This document shows, piece by piece, positions 45,369 through 56,007 of a stretch of DNA of 64,000 nucleotides (position 1 is its first letter; each line of letters begins with the position of its first letter). The position numbers were made by a program, and so were the translations under genes. The DNA is taken from positions 124,001 to 188,000 of the forward strand of contig JBMOQX010000053.1 of assembly GCA_049322755.1 (NCBI GenBank), read 5' to 3'. The notes below the pieces were generated by a model. The model saw only the letters and a list, made by a program, of their open reading frames with translations. It was not told the DNA's origin and did no database searches. Origin of the DNA: DATIUV01 sp049322755. Lineage in GTDB: Bacteria; Pseudomonadota; Gammaproteobacteria; Burkholderiales; UBA6910.

Positions 45369-46202
45369 ATGTCCCGACTCCACAGCAGCTTCGAACGACT
45401 GCGGCACGAAGGCCGCGCCGCCCTGATTCCCTTCATCACCGCGGGCGATCCCGATCCGGTCAGCACCGTGCCGCTGATGCACGCGCTGGTGCGCGGCGGC
45501 GCCGACGTGATCGAACTCGGTGTCCCGTTCTCGGATCCCATGGCCGACGGACCCACCATCCAGCGCGCTTCGGAGCGCGCCCTCAAGCGCGGCACGACTC
45601 TGCGCCAGGTGCTGAAGATGGTGCGCGAGTTCCGCGAGCAGGACGCGGCGACGCCGGTGGTGCTCATGGGCTACGCCAATCCGGTCGAAGCCATGGGTTA
45701 CGACGCGTTCGTGGGCGAGGCCCGGGACAGCGGCGTCGACGGCGTGCTGGTGGTGGACTATCCGCCGGAAGAGAGCGAGGCCTTCGTCGCCCATCTCACC
45801 GCCGCCGGCATCGCGCCGATCTTCCTGCTCTCGCCGACGGCGCCGGAGGAGCGCGTGCGCAAGGTGGGGGCGCTGGCCCGCGGCTACGTCTACTACGTCG
45901 CGCTCAAGGGCGTGACCGGCGCCGCGCACCTCGACGTGGAGGACGTGCGCGCCCACGTCGCGGCGCTGCGCGACCACATCCAGGTGCCGATCGGCGTCGG
46001 CTTCGGCATACGCGACGCGCAGACGGCGGCGGCGGTGGCCCAGGCCGCCGACGCGGTGGTGGTGGGCAGCCGCATCGTCGAGGAGATCGAGCACGCCCCG
46101 CCCGGCGAGGCGCCGGAGCGCGTCCACCGCCTGCTGTCGGAGCTGCGCCACGCCATGGACCGGGCGGCGCTCACCCAGGGGTCGCGGCGTGAGCTGGCTT
46201 GA
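45369..46202 (+). CDS. trpA: tryptophan synthase alpha subunit
   Basis: 277 residues. ALIPFITAGDPDPVSTVPLM, catalytic Glu and Asp in VIELGVPFSDPMADGPTIQ, VDGVLVVDYPPEESE, and IQVPIGVGFGIRDAQTAA. Cleaves indole-glycerol phosphate. Overlaps accD by 14 bp. Confidence 0.98.
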   Translation: MSRLHSSFERLRHEGRAALIPFITAGDPDPVSTVPLMHALVRGGADVIELGVPFSDPMADGPTIQRASERALKRGTTLRQVLKMVREFREQDAATPVVLMGYANPVEAMGYDAFVGEARDSGVDGVLVVDYPPEESEAFVAHLTAAGIAPIFLLSPTAPEERVRKVGALARGYVYYVALKGVTGAAHLDVEDVRAHVAALRDHIQVPIGVGFGIRDAQTAAAVAQAADAVVVGSRIVEEIEHAPPGEAPERVHRLLSELRHAMDRAALTQGSRRELA

Positions 46203-47052
46203 CAAGATCCTGCCGCCCAAGATCCAGCGCCGCGACGCCGGCGGGCGCAAGGCGGTCCCCGAGGGCCTGTGGAGCAAGTGTGACGCGTGCGACGCGGTGC
46301 TCTACTACTCGGACCTGGAGAAGAACCTCAACGTCTGCCCCAAGTGCAACCACCACAACCGTCTCGGCGGCCGCACCCGGCTCAACCTGCTGCTGGACCC
46401 CGACGGGCGCGCGGAGATCGGCGCCGAGGTGCGGCCGGTGGACAGCCTCAAGTTCAAGGACAGCAAGAAGTACTCGGACCGCCTCAGCGAGGCGAAGAAG
46501 GCCACCGACGAGGACGACGCGCTGGTGGTGATGCAGGGCGCGATGAAGTCGGTGGGGCTGGTGGCGGCGGCGTTCGAGTTCGACTTCATGGGCGGCTCCA
46601 TGGGCTCCGTCGTGGGCGAGCGTTTCGTGCGCGGCGTGCGCGCCAGCATCGAGGGCGGATTGCCGTTCGTCTGCTTCACCGCCACCGGCGGCGCGCGCAT
46701 GCAGGAAGGTCTGCTGTCGCTGATGCAGATGGCCAAGACCAATGCCGCCCTGACCCAGCTGGCCGAGGCCCGCCTGCCGTTCGTGTCCGTGCTCACGGAC
46801 CCCACCATGGGGGGCGTGTCCGCCAGCTTTGCCATGATCGGCGATGTCGTCATCGCCGAGCCGGGCGCGCTGATCGGCTTCGCCGGGCCGCGGGTGATCG
46901 AGCAGACCGTGCGCGAGACTCTGCCGGAGGGCTTCCAACGCTCGGAGTTCCTGCTCGAGCACGGCGCCATCGACCTGATCGTCGACCGGCGCGAGATGCG
47001 CGAAACCCTCGCGGCGCTGCTGACGCTGCTGCTGCGCGCGCCGGCGCCCTGA
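46189..47052 (+). CDS. accD: acetyl-CoA carboxylase carboxyltransferase beta subunit
   Basis: 287 residues from GTG 46189. N-terminal zinc ribbon (CDACDAVLYYSDLEKNLNVC, then PKC) and crotonase-like core GARMQEGLLSLMQMAKTNAA, LTDPTMGGVSASFAMIGD, and GFAGPRVIEQTVRETLPEGF. First step of fatty-acid synthesis with AccA, which is not in this window. Confidence 0.98.
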   Translation: MSWLDKILPPKIQRRDAGGRKAVPEGLWSKCDACDAVLYYSDLEKNLNVCPKCNHHNRLGGRTRLNLLLDPDGRAEIGAEVRPVDSLKFKDSKKYSDRLSEAKKATDEDDALVVMQGAMKSVGLVAAAFEFDFMGGSMGSVVGERFVRGVRASIEGGLPFVCFTATGGARMQEGLLSLMQMAKTNAALTQLAEARLPFVSVLTDPTMGGVSASFAMIGDVVIAEPGALIGFAGPRVIEQTVRETLPEGFQRSEFLLEHGAIDLIVDRREMRETLAALLTLLLRAPAP

Positions 47053-47080
47053 CGACATTCTGCCGCCGGCGCCGCTTCCC

Positions 47081-48406
47081 ATGAGCACTCTTCCGGACGG
47101 CCCGCTGGCGGCTTCCCGGACGCTGGCGCCGGCCGCGCAGTCGTCCCTCGAGGACTGGCTTGCCTACCTGGAGACGATCAACGCCCGGGTCATCGAGATG
47201 GGGCTGGCGCGGGTGCGCGACGTCTGGCGCCGCCTCGGGCTGGCGCCGGCGTTTCCGGTGATCACGGTCGCCGGCACCAACGGCAAGGGCTCCACGTGCG
47301 CGATGCTGGAGTCGATCCTGTCGCGGGCCGGTTATCGCACGGGCTGCTACACGTCGCCCCACCTGGTGCGCTACAACGAGCGGGTCCGCATCGATCGCGA
47401 GCCGGTGGCGGATGCGCCGCTGGTGGCGGCGTTCGCCGAGATCGAGCAGGCGCGGGGTGCGACGCCGCTCACGTATTTCGAGGTCGGCACCCTGGCGGCG
47501 ATGATGCTGTTCATCCGGCAGCAGGTGGACGTCGCGATCCTGGAAGTGGGCCTGGGCGGGCGTCTCGACGCGGTGAACGTGTTCGACAACGACGTGGCGG
47601 TGGTGTCCGGCATCGACTTCGATCACATGGAGTACCTCGGCAACACCCGGGAGGAGATCGGCTTCGAGAAGGCGGGCGTGTTCAAGCGCGGCCGCGCCGC
47701 GGTGTGCGCGGATCCGGACCCGCCCGCCAGCATCGAGGGCCACGCCCGCGACGTGGGCTGCGACCTGCTCCAGATCGGTCGCGACTTCGGCTACGTCGCC
47801 GAAGGCCAGCAATGGACCTACTGGGGCTACGGCGTGCGCCGCGCCGGCCTGCCGTACCCCGCGCTGCGCGGGGCTTTCCAGCTGCGCAACGCCGCGGCCT
47901 GCCTCGCGGTGCTGGACGAGATCAAGGACCGATTGCCGGTTTCCATGGGCCAGATCCGCCGCGGGCTCGCCGAGGTGGAGCTGCCCGGGCGGTTCCAGGT
48001 GCTTCCGGGTCGCCCGGCGGTGGTGCTGGACGTGGCCCACAATCCGCAGGCGGCACGCGCGCTGGCGGACAACCTCGCCGGCATGGGGCCGTTCCGGCGC
48101 ACGCTGGGGGTGCTGGCGATGCTGCGCGACAAAGACATCGCCGCGGTGGTGGAGAGCGTGGCGCCGCGCATCGACGCCTGGCGCGTGGCGTCGTTGCCCG
48201 GCGTCCGCGGCGCGCAGGCCGCGGTGCTGGAGGAAGTCCTGCGCCGGCGCGACCCCGCCGCCGACGTGGTGGGCTTCGCGGCGCCGGTCGACGCCTACCT
48301 GGCCGCCTGCGCCGAGGCGGGCGAAGATGATAGAATTGTCGTGTTCGGATCATTCCTTACCGTCGCGGACATAATCGCCCATCGCGGGCGCGGCGAAGCG
48401 CGGTAA
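47081..48406 (+). CDS. folC: folylpolyglutamate/dihydrofolate synthase
   Basis: 441 residues. P-loop GTNGKGSTCAMLESIL, SPHLVRYNERVRID, EVGLGGRLDAVNVFDND, DFDHMEYLGNTREEIGFEKA. C-terminal Mur-like domain with VVLDVAHNPQAARALADNL. Joins glutamate to dihydropteroate and folates. Confidence 0.97.
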   Translation: MSTLPDGPLAASRTLAPAAQSSLEDWLAYLETINARVIEMGLARVRDVWRRLGLAPAFPVITVAGTNGKGSTCAMLESILSRAGYRTGCYTSPHLVRYNERVRIDREPVADAPLVAAFAEIEQARGATPLTYFEVGTLAAMMLFIRQQVDVAILEVGLGGRLDAVNVFDNDVAVVSGIDFDHMEYLGNTREEIGFEKAGVFKRGRAAVCADPDPPASIEGHARDVGCDLLQIGRDFGYVAEGQQWTYWGYGVRRAGLPYPALRGAFQLRNAAACLAVLDEIKDRLPVSMGQIRRGLAEVELPGRFQVLPGRPAVVLDVAHNPQAARALADNLAGMGPFRRTLGVLAMLRDKDIAAVVESVAPRIDAWRVASLPGVRGAQAAVLEEVLRRRDPAADVVGFAAPVDAYLAACAEAGEDDRIVVFGSFLTVADIIAHRGRGEAR

Positions 48407-48416
48407 AGGCCGCTGG

Positions 48417-49025
48417 ATGGCGAAATCAGTCAGTACCGAAGAGTTGCAGTTCCGCAAACGGGCTCGCAGGAGGCTGATCGGCGCCATCACCCTCGTCGTC
48501 ATCGCCGTCGTCGTGCTGCCCATGGTGCTGGACCGCGAGCCCCAGCCGGTGACCCAGGCGGTGGATGTGCGCATTCCGTCCAAGGAGCAGGCCGCGCCGC
48601 TGCCCGAGCCGCCGCCCGCGCCGGCTCCGGCGGAAACCCCCGCGGCGCCCGCGCCGGCGCGGCCGGCGGAGAAGCCGCCGGAAAAGGCGGCAGCGCCCTC
48701 GCCGAGCGCGCCGGCGAAGCCGGAACCGAAGCCGGCCCCGGCCAAGGCGTCCGAGGCGCCCGCCGCGAAGCCGGCGCCGGCCAAGCCCGCCGCCCGGGAA
48801 GCCTTTGTAGTGCAGCTGGGCGCCTTCTCCAGCGCCGAGAACGCCAAGCAGCTCAAGGACAAGCTGGCCGCCGGCGGCATCCGCGCCTATACCGAGACCA
48901 TAGCCACGGCCCAGGGCAAGCAGACCCGGGTGCGCGCCGGACCCTATCCGAGCCGGGAGGCCGCGGAGAAAACGCTGGCGCAGGTGAAGCAGCTGGGACT
49001 GGACGGCATTGTCACCACGCAATGA
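48417..49025 (+). CDS. SPOR-domain cell-division protein (DedD-like)
   Basis: 202 residues. A short cytoplasmic start, one helix at about 20-38 (RLIGAITLVVIAVVVLPMVL), a long Pro/Ala/Lys linker, and a SPOR domain at about 125-202 (AFVVQLGAFSSAENAKQLKD, TRVRAGPYPSREAAEKTLAQ). SPOR domains bind denuded septal peptidoglycan. The position between folC and cvpA is that of dedD. Confidence 0.93.
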   Translation: MAKSVSTEELQFRKRARRRLIGAITLVVIAVVVLPMVLDREPQPVTQAVDVRIPSKEQAAPLPEPPPAPAPAETPAAPAPARPAEKPPEKAAAPSPSAPAKPEPKPAPAKASEAPAAKPAPAKPAAREAFVVQLGAFSSAENAKQLKDKLAAGGIRAYTETIATAQGKQTRVRAGPYPSREAAEKTLAQVKQLGLDGIVTTQ

Positions 49026-49080
49026 GCGCGACGGACGGCGGCACGTCGGCGCATGATGCGGCGTTCCGGGCCGGCGGGCG

Positions 49081-49572
49081 ATGACCGGGTTCGATTACGC
49101 GGTGCTGGCGGTGATGGCCCTGTCGGTCCTGGTGAGCGTGATCCGCGGCGCGGTGCGCGAGATCCTGGCGCTGGCGAGCTGGGTGGGCGCGTTCCTGATC
49201 GCGAACCTGATGGCGCCGCACCTGGCGATCATGCTGCCGGCGGAGATACCCGGCGAGGCGCTCAAGCTGCTGATCGCCTTCCTGACGCTGTTCATCGGCA
49301 CGCTGCTGGTGGCGGGCCTCGGAACATTGGCGATCGCGGAGCTGGTGAAGGCGGCGGGACTCACGCCGCTGGACCGCGGTCTGGGCGCCGTGTTCGGCGC
49401 CGCCCGCGGCGCGCTGATCGTCCTGGTGGGCGTGCTGCTGGCGGGACTGACCGCGATGCCCAGGCAGCCGTTCTGGCAGGATGCGGCGTTGAGCGGGCCG
49501 CTGGAGTCGGTGGCGATGGACGTCAAGCAGTGGCTGCCGGCCAGCTTCGCGCAACGTATCCGCTACGAGTAG
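49081..49572 (+). CDS. cvpA: CvpA family membrane protein
   Basis: 163 residues with four membrane helices, starting FDYAVLAVMALSVLVSVIRG, AVREILALASWVGAFLIANL. Family linked to colicin V production and envelope homeostasis. Directly upstream of purF as in most Proteobacteria. Confidence 0.95.
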   Translation: MTGFDYAVLAVMALSVLVSVIRGAVREILALASWVGAFLIANLMAPHLAIMLPAEIPGEALKLLIAFLTLFIGTLLVAGLGTLAIAELVKAAGLTPLDRGLGAVFGAARGALIVLVGVLLAGLTAMPRQPFWQDAALSGPLESVAMDVKQWLPASFAQRIRYE

Positions 49573-49609
49573 TGGCGCTGGGATTCGACAAGCCGGGGGT
49601 GAAGCGATC

Positions 49610-51127
<1,518 letters not shown>

Positions 51128-51174
51128 CCGAATCAGTAGAATACGGTTGGTTTTCCGGGTCCGGCCCGGAGCAA

Positions 51175-51223
51175 AGCGCCGATTTGACCGTCAGCTTGCG
51201 GGCGCTCAACAAATACCGCTAAA
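51175..51223 (+). promoter_or_regulatory. SAM-II (SAM_alpha-type) riboswitch upstream of metZ
   Basis: P1 is AGCGCC (51175-51180) paired with GGCGCT (51201-51206). The loop GATTTGACCGTCAGCTTGCG and the 3' segment CAACAAATACCGCTAAAGC follow the SAM-II pattern GAUUU-ACCGU-UUGC then -AAA-GCUAAA. This compact H-type pseudoknot binds S-adenosylmethionine and is usually found before met genes in alphaproteobacteria. An intrinsic terminator follows 8 nt later, so control of metZ by attenuation is likely. Confidence 0.8.
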
Positions 51224-51231
51224 GCGAGGAG

Positions 51232-51266
51232 AACCCGTCTCCGTCGCTGGCTGAACGGGTTTTTTT
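51232..51266 (+). terminator. intrinsic terminator between the SAM-II riboswitch and metZ
   Basis: AACCCGT (51232-51238) pairs with ACGGGTT (51255-51261), with a T run ending at 51266. It lies between the riboswitch and the metZ ribosome site (GAGGG before ATG 51288), where an attenuator is expected; termination of purF read-through is an alternative. Confidence 0.75.
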
Positions 51267-51287
51267 ATTGCCTGATCGAGGGACGCC

Positions 51288-52463
51288 ATGTCCGACGCAT
51301 GGAAATTCGACACGCTGGCGCTGAGGAGCGGCATTCATCGCAGCCAGTTCAACGAGCACGCCGAGGCGCTCTACCTGACCTCCAGCTTCGTGTTCGAGAG
51401 CGCCGCACAGGCGGCGGCGCGCTTTGCCAACACCGAACCGGGCTACGTCTACTCGCGGTTCACCAACCCCACGGTGACCGCGTTCGAGGAACGCCTCGCC
51501 GCCCTGGAGGGGGCGGAGGCCTGCGTCGCCACCGCCTCCGGCATGTCGGCGATCCTGTCCTGCGTCATGGGGCTGATGCGCGGCGGCGAGCACATCGTCG
51601 CCTCCCGCAGCCTGTTCGGCGCCACGGTGCAGCTGTTCTCCCAGATCCTCCCGCGTTTCGGCGTCGAGACCACGTTCGTTGCGGGCGCCGACAACGCGGC
51701 GTGGCGCGCGGCGGTGCGGCCCAACACGCGCATGCTCTTCGTCGAGACGCCGTCCAACCCGCTCACCGAGCTCGCCGATCTGGCCGGGCTGGCGGAGGTG
51801 GCACGCGACGCCGGCGCGTGGCTGGTGGTGGACAATTGCTTCTGCACACCGGCGCTGCAGCGGCCGCTGGAGTTCGGCGCCGACCTCGTCATCCATTCGG
51901 CCACCAAGTACCTGGACGGCCAGGGGCGGGTGCTGGGCGGCGCCATCGTCGGACCGCGCGCGCTGGTGATGGAGCGGGTGTTCCCGTTCCTGCGCACCGC
52001 GGGGCCCTGCATGAGCCCGTTCAACGCCTGGGTGATCCTCAAGGGCCTGGAGACGCTGCGCCTGCGCATGCGCGCCCACAGCGAGAACGCGCTGGCGGTG
52101 GCCCGCTGGCTGGAGGCGCATCCGGCGGTGGTGCGGGTCTACTACCCCGGGCTGGACAGCCATCCCCAGCGCGAGCTGGTGCTGCGCCAGCAGGCCGGCG
52201 GCGGCGGCGGGGTGGTGTCGTTCGAGGTGAAGGGCGGCCGCGAGGCGGCGTGGCGGGTGGTGGATGCGACGCGCATGATTTCCATCACCGCCAATCTGGG
52301 TGACACCAAGAGCACCATCACCCATCCGGCGTCCACCACCCACGGCCGCATTTCGCCCGAGGCGCGGGCCGCGGCCGGCGTCGGCGAGGGCCTGCTGCGA
52401 GTGGCGGTGGGGCTCGAGGACCCCGCGGACATCATCGCCGACCTGCAGCGCGGCCTGGGATGA
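51288..52463 (+). CDS. metZ: O-succinylhomoserine sulfhydrylase
   Basis: 391 residues, PLP-dependent Cys/Met metabolism family. ALYLTSSFVFESAAQAAARF, YSRFTNPTVTAFEERLAALE, PLP Lys in VIHSATKYLDGQGRVLGG, and the C-terminal GLLRVAVGLEDPADIIADL. Makes homocysteine from O-succinylhomoserine and sulfide. MetZ and MetX/MetY relatives are close, and the purF-metZ order supports MetZ. Confidence 0.95.
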   Translation: MSDAWKFDTLALRSGIHRSQFNEHAEALYLTSSFVFESAAQAAARFANTEPGYVYSRFTNPTVTAFEERLAALEGAEACVATASGMSAILSCVMGLMRGGEHIVASRSLFGATVQLFSQILPRFGVETTFVAGADNAAWRAAVRPNTRMLFVETPSNPLTELADLAGLAEVARDAGAWLVVDNCFCTPALQRPLEFGADLVIHSATKYLDGQGRVLGGAIVGPRALVMERVFPFLRTAGPCMSPFNAWVILKGLETLRLRMRAHSENALAVARWLEAHPAVVRVYYPGLDSHPQRELVLRQQAGGGGGVVSFEVKGGREAAWRVVDATRMISITANLGDTKSTITHPASTTHGRISPEARAAAGVGEGLLRVAVGLEDPADIIADLQRGLG

Positions 52464-54058
52464 CTGGCGGCGCCAGCGTTCGCGGCCCGGACGCGCTCGC
52501 GCGGCAGCGCGCCCTGGTGGAGCGCCTGCGCGAGCGGGCGCGGCGCGAGCATCCCCGCGACGTCGAGCTGCTCGAAACCCACATCTCCTTCGTGCTGCTG
52601 GCGGGCGATCGGGCGTTCAAGTTCAAGAAGCCGCTCAATCTCGGCTTTCTCGATTTCACCGCGCTCGACGCGCGGCGGCATTTTTGCGAGGAGGAAGTAC
52701 GGCTCAACCGCCGGCTGGCGCCGGCCGTTTACCTCGACGTCGTTCCGGTCACGCTCGCCGGCGATGAGCCCCGCCTGGAAGGGCCCGGCGAGCCGGTGGA
52801 GTTCGCGGTGCGCATGCGCCGCTTCCCGCAGGAGGCGCTCCTGGACCGGGTCGCGCGGGAGGGCGGGCTTGAGGAGCGCATCGAGGCGCTGGCGGAGCAG
52901 GTGGCGGCGTTCCACGCGCAGGTGCCCGCCGCCGGCCCGGACACGCCCCACGGCGAGCCGTTCGAAGTGGTGGCGCCGGCGGCGGAGAACTTCGCGCAGC
53001 TGCTGGTGCTGTGCGCCGACCCCGGCCGCCATGGGCGGCTCGAGCGCCTGCAGTCATGGACCGAGGCCGAGGCGGGGCGGCTCAACCCGGTGTTCCGCAG
53101 CCGCAAGCATGCGGGCCGCGTGCGCGAGTGCCACGGCGATCTGCACCTCGGCAACATGGCGCTGGTGGACGGCGAAATCGTCATCTTCGACTGCATCGAA
53201 TTCGAGCCCGGCCTGCGCTGGATCGACGTGATGAGCGAGGTGGCGTTCCTGGTGATGGACCTGCACCGGCGCGGCCTGGCCGGCCTGGCGCGGCGTTTCC
53301 TAAACGCCTACCTGGAAGCCACCGGCGACTACGCGGGGGTCGCCGTGCTGCGCTTCTACCTGGTCTATCGCGCGATGGTGCGGGCCAAGGTGGCGGCGAT
53401 CCGTGCACGGCAGAGCGGGTCCCGGGAGGGCGAGGCGGCGGCCCTGGAGGGCGAGTGCGAGGAGTACCTGCGGCTGGCGGAGCGCTTCATCGCCGCCGAG
53501 GCGCCGACGCTGCTGCTGATGTGCGGCGTCTCGGCGTCCGGCAAGAGCCGCTTTTCGCGCCGCCTGCTGCCGCTCACCGACGCCATCCGCGTGCGCAGCG
53601 ACGTGGAGCGCAAGCGCATGCACGGCCTCGCGGCGCTGGAGAGGAGCGGCTCCGGCATCGACAGCGACCTGTATGCGGCGGAGGCCACCGTGGCGGTGTA
53701 CGACCGGGTTGCGCAGTTTTGCCGCCAGGTGCTGGACGCGGGCTGGGTGGCGATCGCCGACGCCACCTTCCTCAAGCGCTGGCAGCGCGAGCGGCTGCGG
53801 CGGGAGGCGCGGGCAGCGGGAGCGCACTGCGCGATCCTGGAGTTCACCGCCGCCGAAGCCGTGCTGCGCGGGCGCATCGAGCGGCGCCTGCGCAAGGCCG
53901 ACAACGCCTCGGAGGCAGACCTGGAAGTGCTCTCGCGCCAGCTCGCGGGACGCGAGCCGCTCTCCGACGACGAGGCGGACGTGGTACTGCGCATCGACAC
54001 CGGCGCACAGTCCGACCCCGATCCCCTGGAGACCCTGGCCCGAGCGCGCGGGGTTTGA
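52460..54058 (+). CDS. aminoglycoside phosphotransferase-like / P-loop kinase fusion protein
   Basis: 532 residues. Residues 1-335 form a COG2187-type phosphotransferase fold: ETHISFVLLAGDRAFKFKKP, ECHGDLHLGNMALVDGEIVI, FDCIEFEPGLRWIDV. Residues 340-530 form a COG0645-type P-loop kinase with Walker A CGVSASGKSRFSRRLLP. A recurrent two-domain protein of unknown substrate. ATG overlaps the metZ stop by 4 bp. Resistance activity should not be inferred. Confidence 0.88.
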   Translation: MTGGASVRGPDALARQRALVERLRERARREHPRDVELLETHISFVLLAGDRAFKFKKPLNLGFLDFTALDARRHFCEEEVRLNRRLAPAVYLDVVPVTLAGDEPRLEGPGEPVEFAVRMRRFPQEALLDRVAREGGLEERIEALAEQVAAFHAQVPAAGPDTPHGEPFEVVAPAAENFAQLLVLCADPGRHGRLERLQSWTEAEAGRLNPVFRSRKHAGRVRECHGDLHLGNMALVDGEIVIFDCIEFEPGLRWIDVMSEVAFLVMDLHRRGLAGLARRFLNAYLEATGDYAGVAVLRFYLVYRAMVRAKVAAIRARQSGSREGEAAALEGECEEYLRLAERFIAAEAPTLLLMCGVSASGKSRFSRRLLPLTDAIRVRSDVERKRMHGLAALERSGSGIDSDLYAAEATVAVYDRVAQFCRQVLDAGWVAIADATFLKRWQRERLRREARAAGAHCAILEFTAAEAVLRGRIERRLRKADNASEADLEVLSRQLAGREPLSDDEADVVLRIDTGAQSDPDPLETLARARGV

Positions 54059-54065
54059 CCGGCGC

Positions 54066-54794
54066 TCAGGCCGGTGCGTCGATCAGGCGGCAGCCGCTCT
54101 CGTCGCAGGCGAGCCAGCCGCCGCGCCGGTACCAGTCGGGCAGCACCCAGCGCTCGCATTCGCGCCCGTCCACCGCGTGCGTGTGGCGCGCCGGCCGATG
54201 GGTATGGCCGTGGATCAGCCGCGGGCAGCGGTGGCGGCGCAGCCAGTCCGTCACGGTCTGCGGGTTCACGTCCATGATGGGCGCCGCCTTGGCCGCCTTC
54301 TCCGTTTCGCTGAACCGCTTCAATCGTGCGCCGATGCGCCCGCGCAGGCTCCAGGGCAGCGCCAGGAAGATGCCCTGGACGAGCGGGTTGCGCACGATGC
54401 GGCGGAAGCGCTGGTAGCGCACGTCGTCGGTGCACAGCAGGTCGCCGTGGGTGAGGAGGGTGGGCACGCCGGCGATCTCGCGCAGCGTCGGGTCGGGCAG
54501 CAGCTCGATCCCCGCGCGCTCGGCCGCGCCCGGCGTGAGGAGGAAATCGCGGTTGCCGTGCATGACGGCGACCGGGACGCCGCGCGTTGCGAGCCGTGAG
54601 AACTGATCCAGCAGCGGGCCGTTGAACTCGTCGGCCGCCTCGTCGTCGCCGAGCCAGTGGTCGAACAGGTCGCCGAGGACGTAAACCGCGGAAGCCTGCG
54701 CCGCGTCGTGCTCGAGGAAATGGCGGAACGCGGCAGCCCGGCCGGGCCGGGCCGGCGAGAGGTGGACGTCGGAGACCAACAGGACCGGCTTCAC
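54066..54794 (-). CDS. lpxH: UDP-2,3-diacylglucosamine diphosphatase
   Basis: 242 residues from GTG 54794. Metallophosphoesterase motifs in order: LLVSDVHLSP, VLGDLFDHWLGDDE, VMHGNRDFLL, LLTHGDLLCTDD, LIHGHTHRPARH. Removes UMP from UDP-diacylglucosamine to give lipid X in lipid A synthesis. Ends the ppiA-ppiB-lpxH group on the minus strand, 38 bp after ppiB. Confidence 0.96.
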   Translation of the reverse strand: MKPVLLVSDVHLSPARPGRAAAFRHFLEHDAAQASAVYVLGDLFDHWLGDDEAADEFNGPLLDQFSRLATRGVPVAVMHGNRDFLLTPGAAERAGIELLPDPTLREIAGVPTLLTHGDLLCTDDVRYQRFRRIVRNPLVQGIFLALPWSLRGRIGARLKRFSETEKAAKAAPIMDVNPQTVTDWLRRHRCPRLIHGHTHRPARHTHAVDGRECERWVLPDWYRRGGWLACDESGCRLIDAPA

Positions 54795-54832
54795 GACGGC
54801 AACTGCGGCGCCCGCCGGCCGCGGGGGGCGCG

Positions 54833-55327
54833 TCAGCCGGCGATCTCCGCCTTCTGGATCACCACGTCCTCCACCGGCACGTCCTGGTGGAGGCCGCTGC
54901 GGCCGGTCTTCACCGCCTTGATGCGGTCGACGACGTCGGTGCCTTCCACGACGCGGCCGAAGACGCAGTAACCCCAGCCCTGCGCGGTCGGCGCCTTGAA
55001 GTCGAGGAACGCATTGTCGGCGACGTTGACGAAGAACTGCGCGGTGGCCGAATGCGGATCCGAAGTGCGCGCCATGGCGAGCGTGTAGCGTTCGTTCCTG
55101 AGGCCGTTGTCGGCCTCGTTCCTGATCGGATCGCGCGTCGGCTTCTGCTTCAGGCCGGGCTCGAAGCCGCCGCCCTGCACCATGAAGCCGTCGATGACCC
55201 GGTGAAAGACGGTGTTGTCGTAGAAGCCGTCCTTCACGTACTGGAGGAAGTTCTCGACGGTGGCCGGGGCCTTCGCGGCGTCGAGCTCGATCTTGATGGT
55301 TCCGAAATTGGTCTGCAGGGTCACCAT
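54833..55327 (-). CDS. ppiB: cytoplasmic peptidyl-prolyl cis-trans isomerase B
   Basis: 164-residue cyclophilin without signal peptide: VTLQTNFGTIKIELDAAKAP, VFHRVIDGFMVQGGGFEPGL with catalytic Arg, SATAQFFVNVADNAFLDF. Starts 6 bp after the ppiA stop. A 77-bp stretch is identical to ppiA (see findings). Confidence 0.97.
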   Translation of the reverse strand: MVTLQTNFGTIKIELDAAKAPATVENFLQYVKDGFYDNTVFHRVIDGFMVQGGGFEPGLKQKPTRDPIRNEADNGLRNERYTLAMARTSDPHSATAQFFVNVADNAFLDFKAPTAQGWGYCVFGRVVEGTDVVDRIKAVKTGRSGLHQDVPVEDVVIQKAEIAG

Positions 55328-55333
55328 GATTCG

Positions 55334-55942
55334 TCAGGGTTTGATTTTGGGTTGGAGGGTGTCGCCCAGCACCGCGGCCGACTGGATCACGACGTCCTCC
55401 ACCGGCACGTCGCCGTAGGGGCCGCGGTTGCCGGTCTTGACCGCCTTGATCTTGTCCACGGTGTCCTGGCCCCGGATCACGCGGCCGAACACGGCGTAAC
55501 CCCAGCCCTGCCGGGTGGGCGCCGAGTAGTTGAGAAACTTGTTGTCGGCGATGTTGATGAAGAACTGCGCCGAGGCCGAATGCGGATCCTGAGTGCGCGC
55601 CATCGCGACGGTGTAGCGCTCGTTCTTCAGGCCGTTGTCGGCCTCGTTCCTGATCGGATCGCGCGTCGGCTTCTGCTTCAGGCCGGGCTCGAAGCCGCCG
55701 CCCTGGATCATGAAGCCGTCGATGACGCGGTGGAAGACGGTGCCGTTGTAATGGCCGTCGCGCACGTAGCGCAGGAAGTTCTCCACCGTCGCCGGCGCCT
55801 TGTCCGGATAGAGCTCGATGACGATGGGGCCGGCGCTGGTCCGCAGCTCCACCTGCGGATTGGCGGCGAGCGCCGGCGAAACGCCCAGCAGCACCGCCGT
55901 CAGGGCACTGAAAAACGCTGTGATATACTTCGACGCCTTCAC
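55334..55942 (-). CDS. ppiA: periplasmic peptidyl-prolyl cis-trans isomerase A
   Basis: 202 residues from GTG 55942, chosen because a signal peptide then begins (VKASKYITAFFSALTAVLLG, cleavage after ALA). Cyclophilin domain: VFHRVIDGFMIQGGGFEPGL, SASAQFFINIADNKFLNY. Earlier in-frame starts would put a basic extension before the signal. Divergent from gltX. Confidence 0.94.
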   Translation of the reverse strand: MKASKYITAFFSALTAVLLGVSPALAANPQVELRTSAGPIVIELYPDKAPATVENFLRYVRDGHYNGTVFHRVIDGFMIQGGGFEPGLKQKPTRDPIRNEADNGLKNERYTVAMARTQDPHSASAQFFINIADNKFLNYSAPTRQGWGYAVFGRVIRGQDTVDKIKAVKTGNRGPYGDVPVEDVVIQSAAVLGDTLQPKIKP

Positions 55943-56007
55943 GATATCGCCGGTCGCGGAAAAACCGCATTCTAACAGACCGCCTCCCTGGTACCACCGC
56001 CCGCGCC

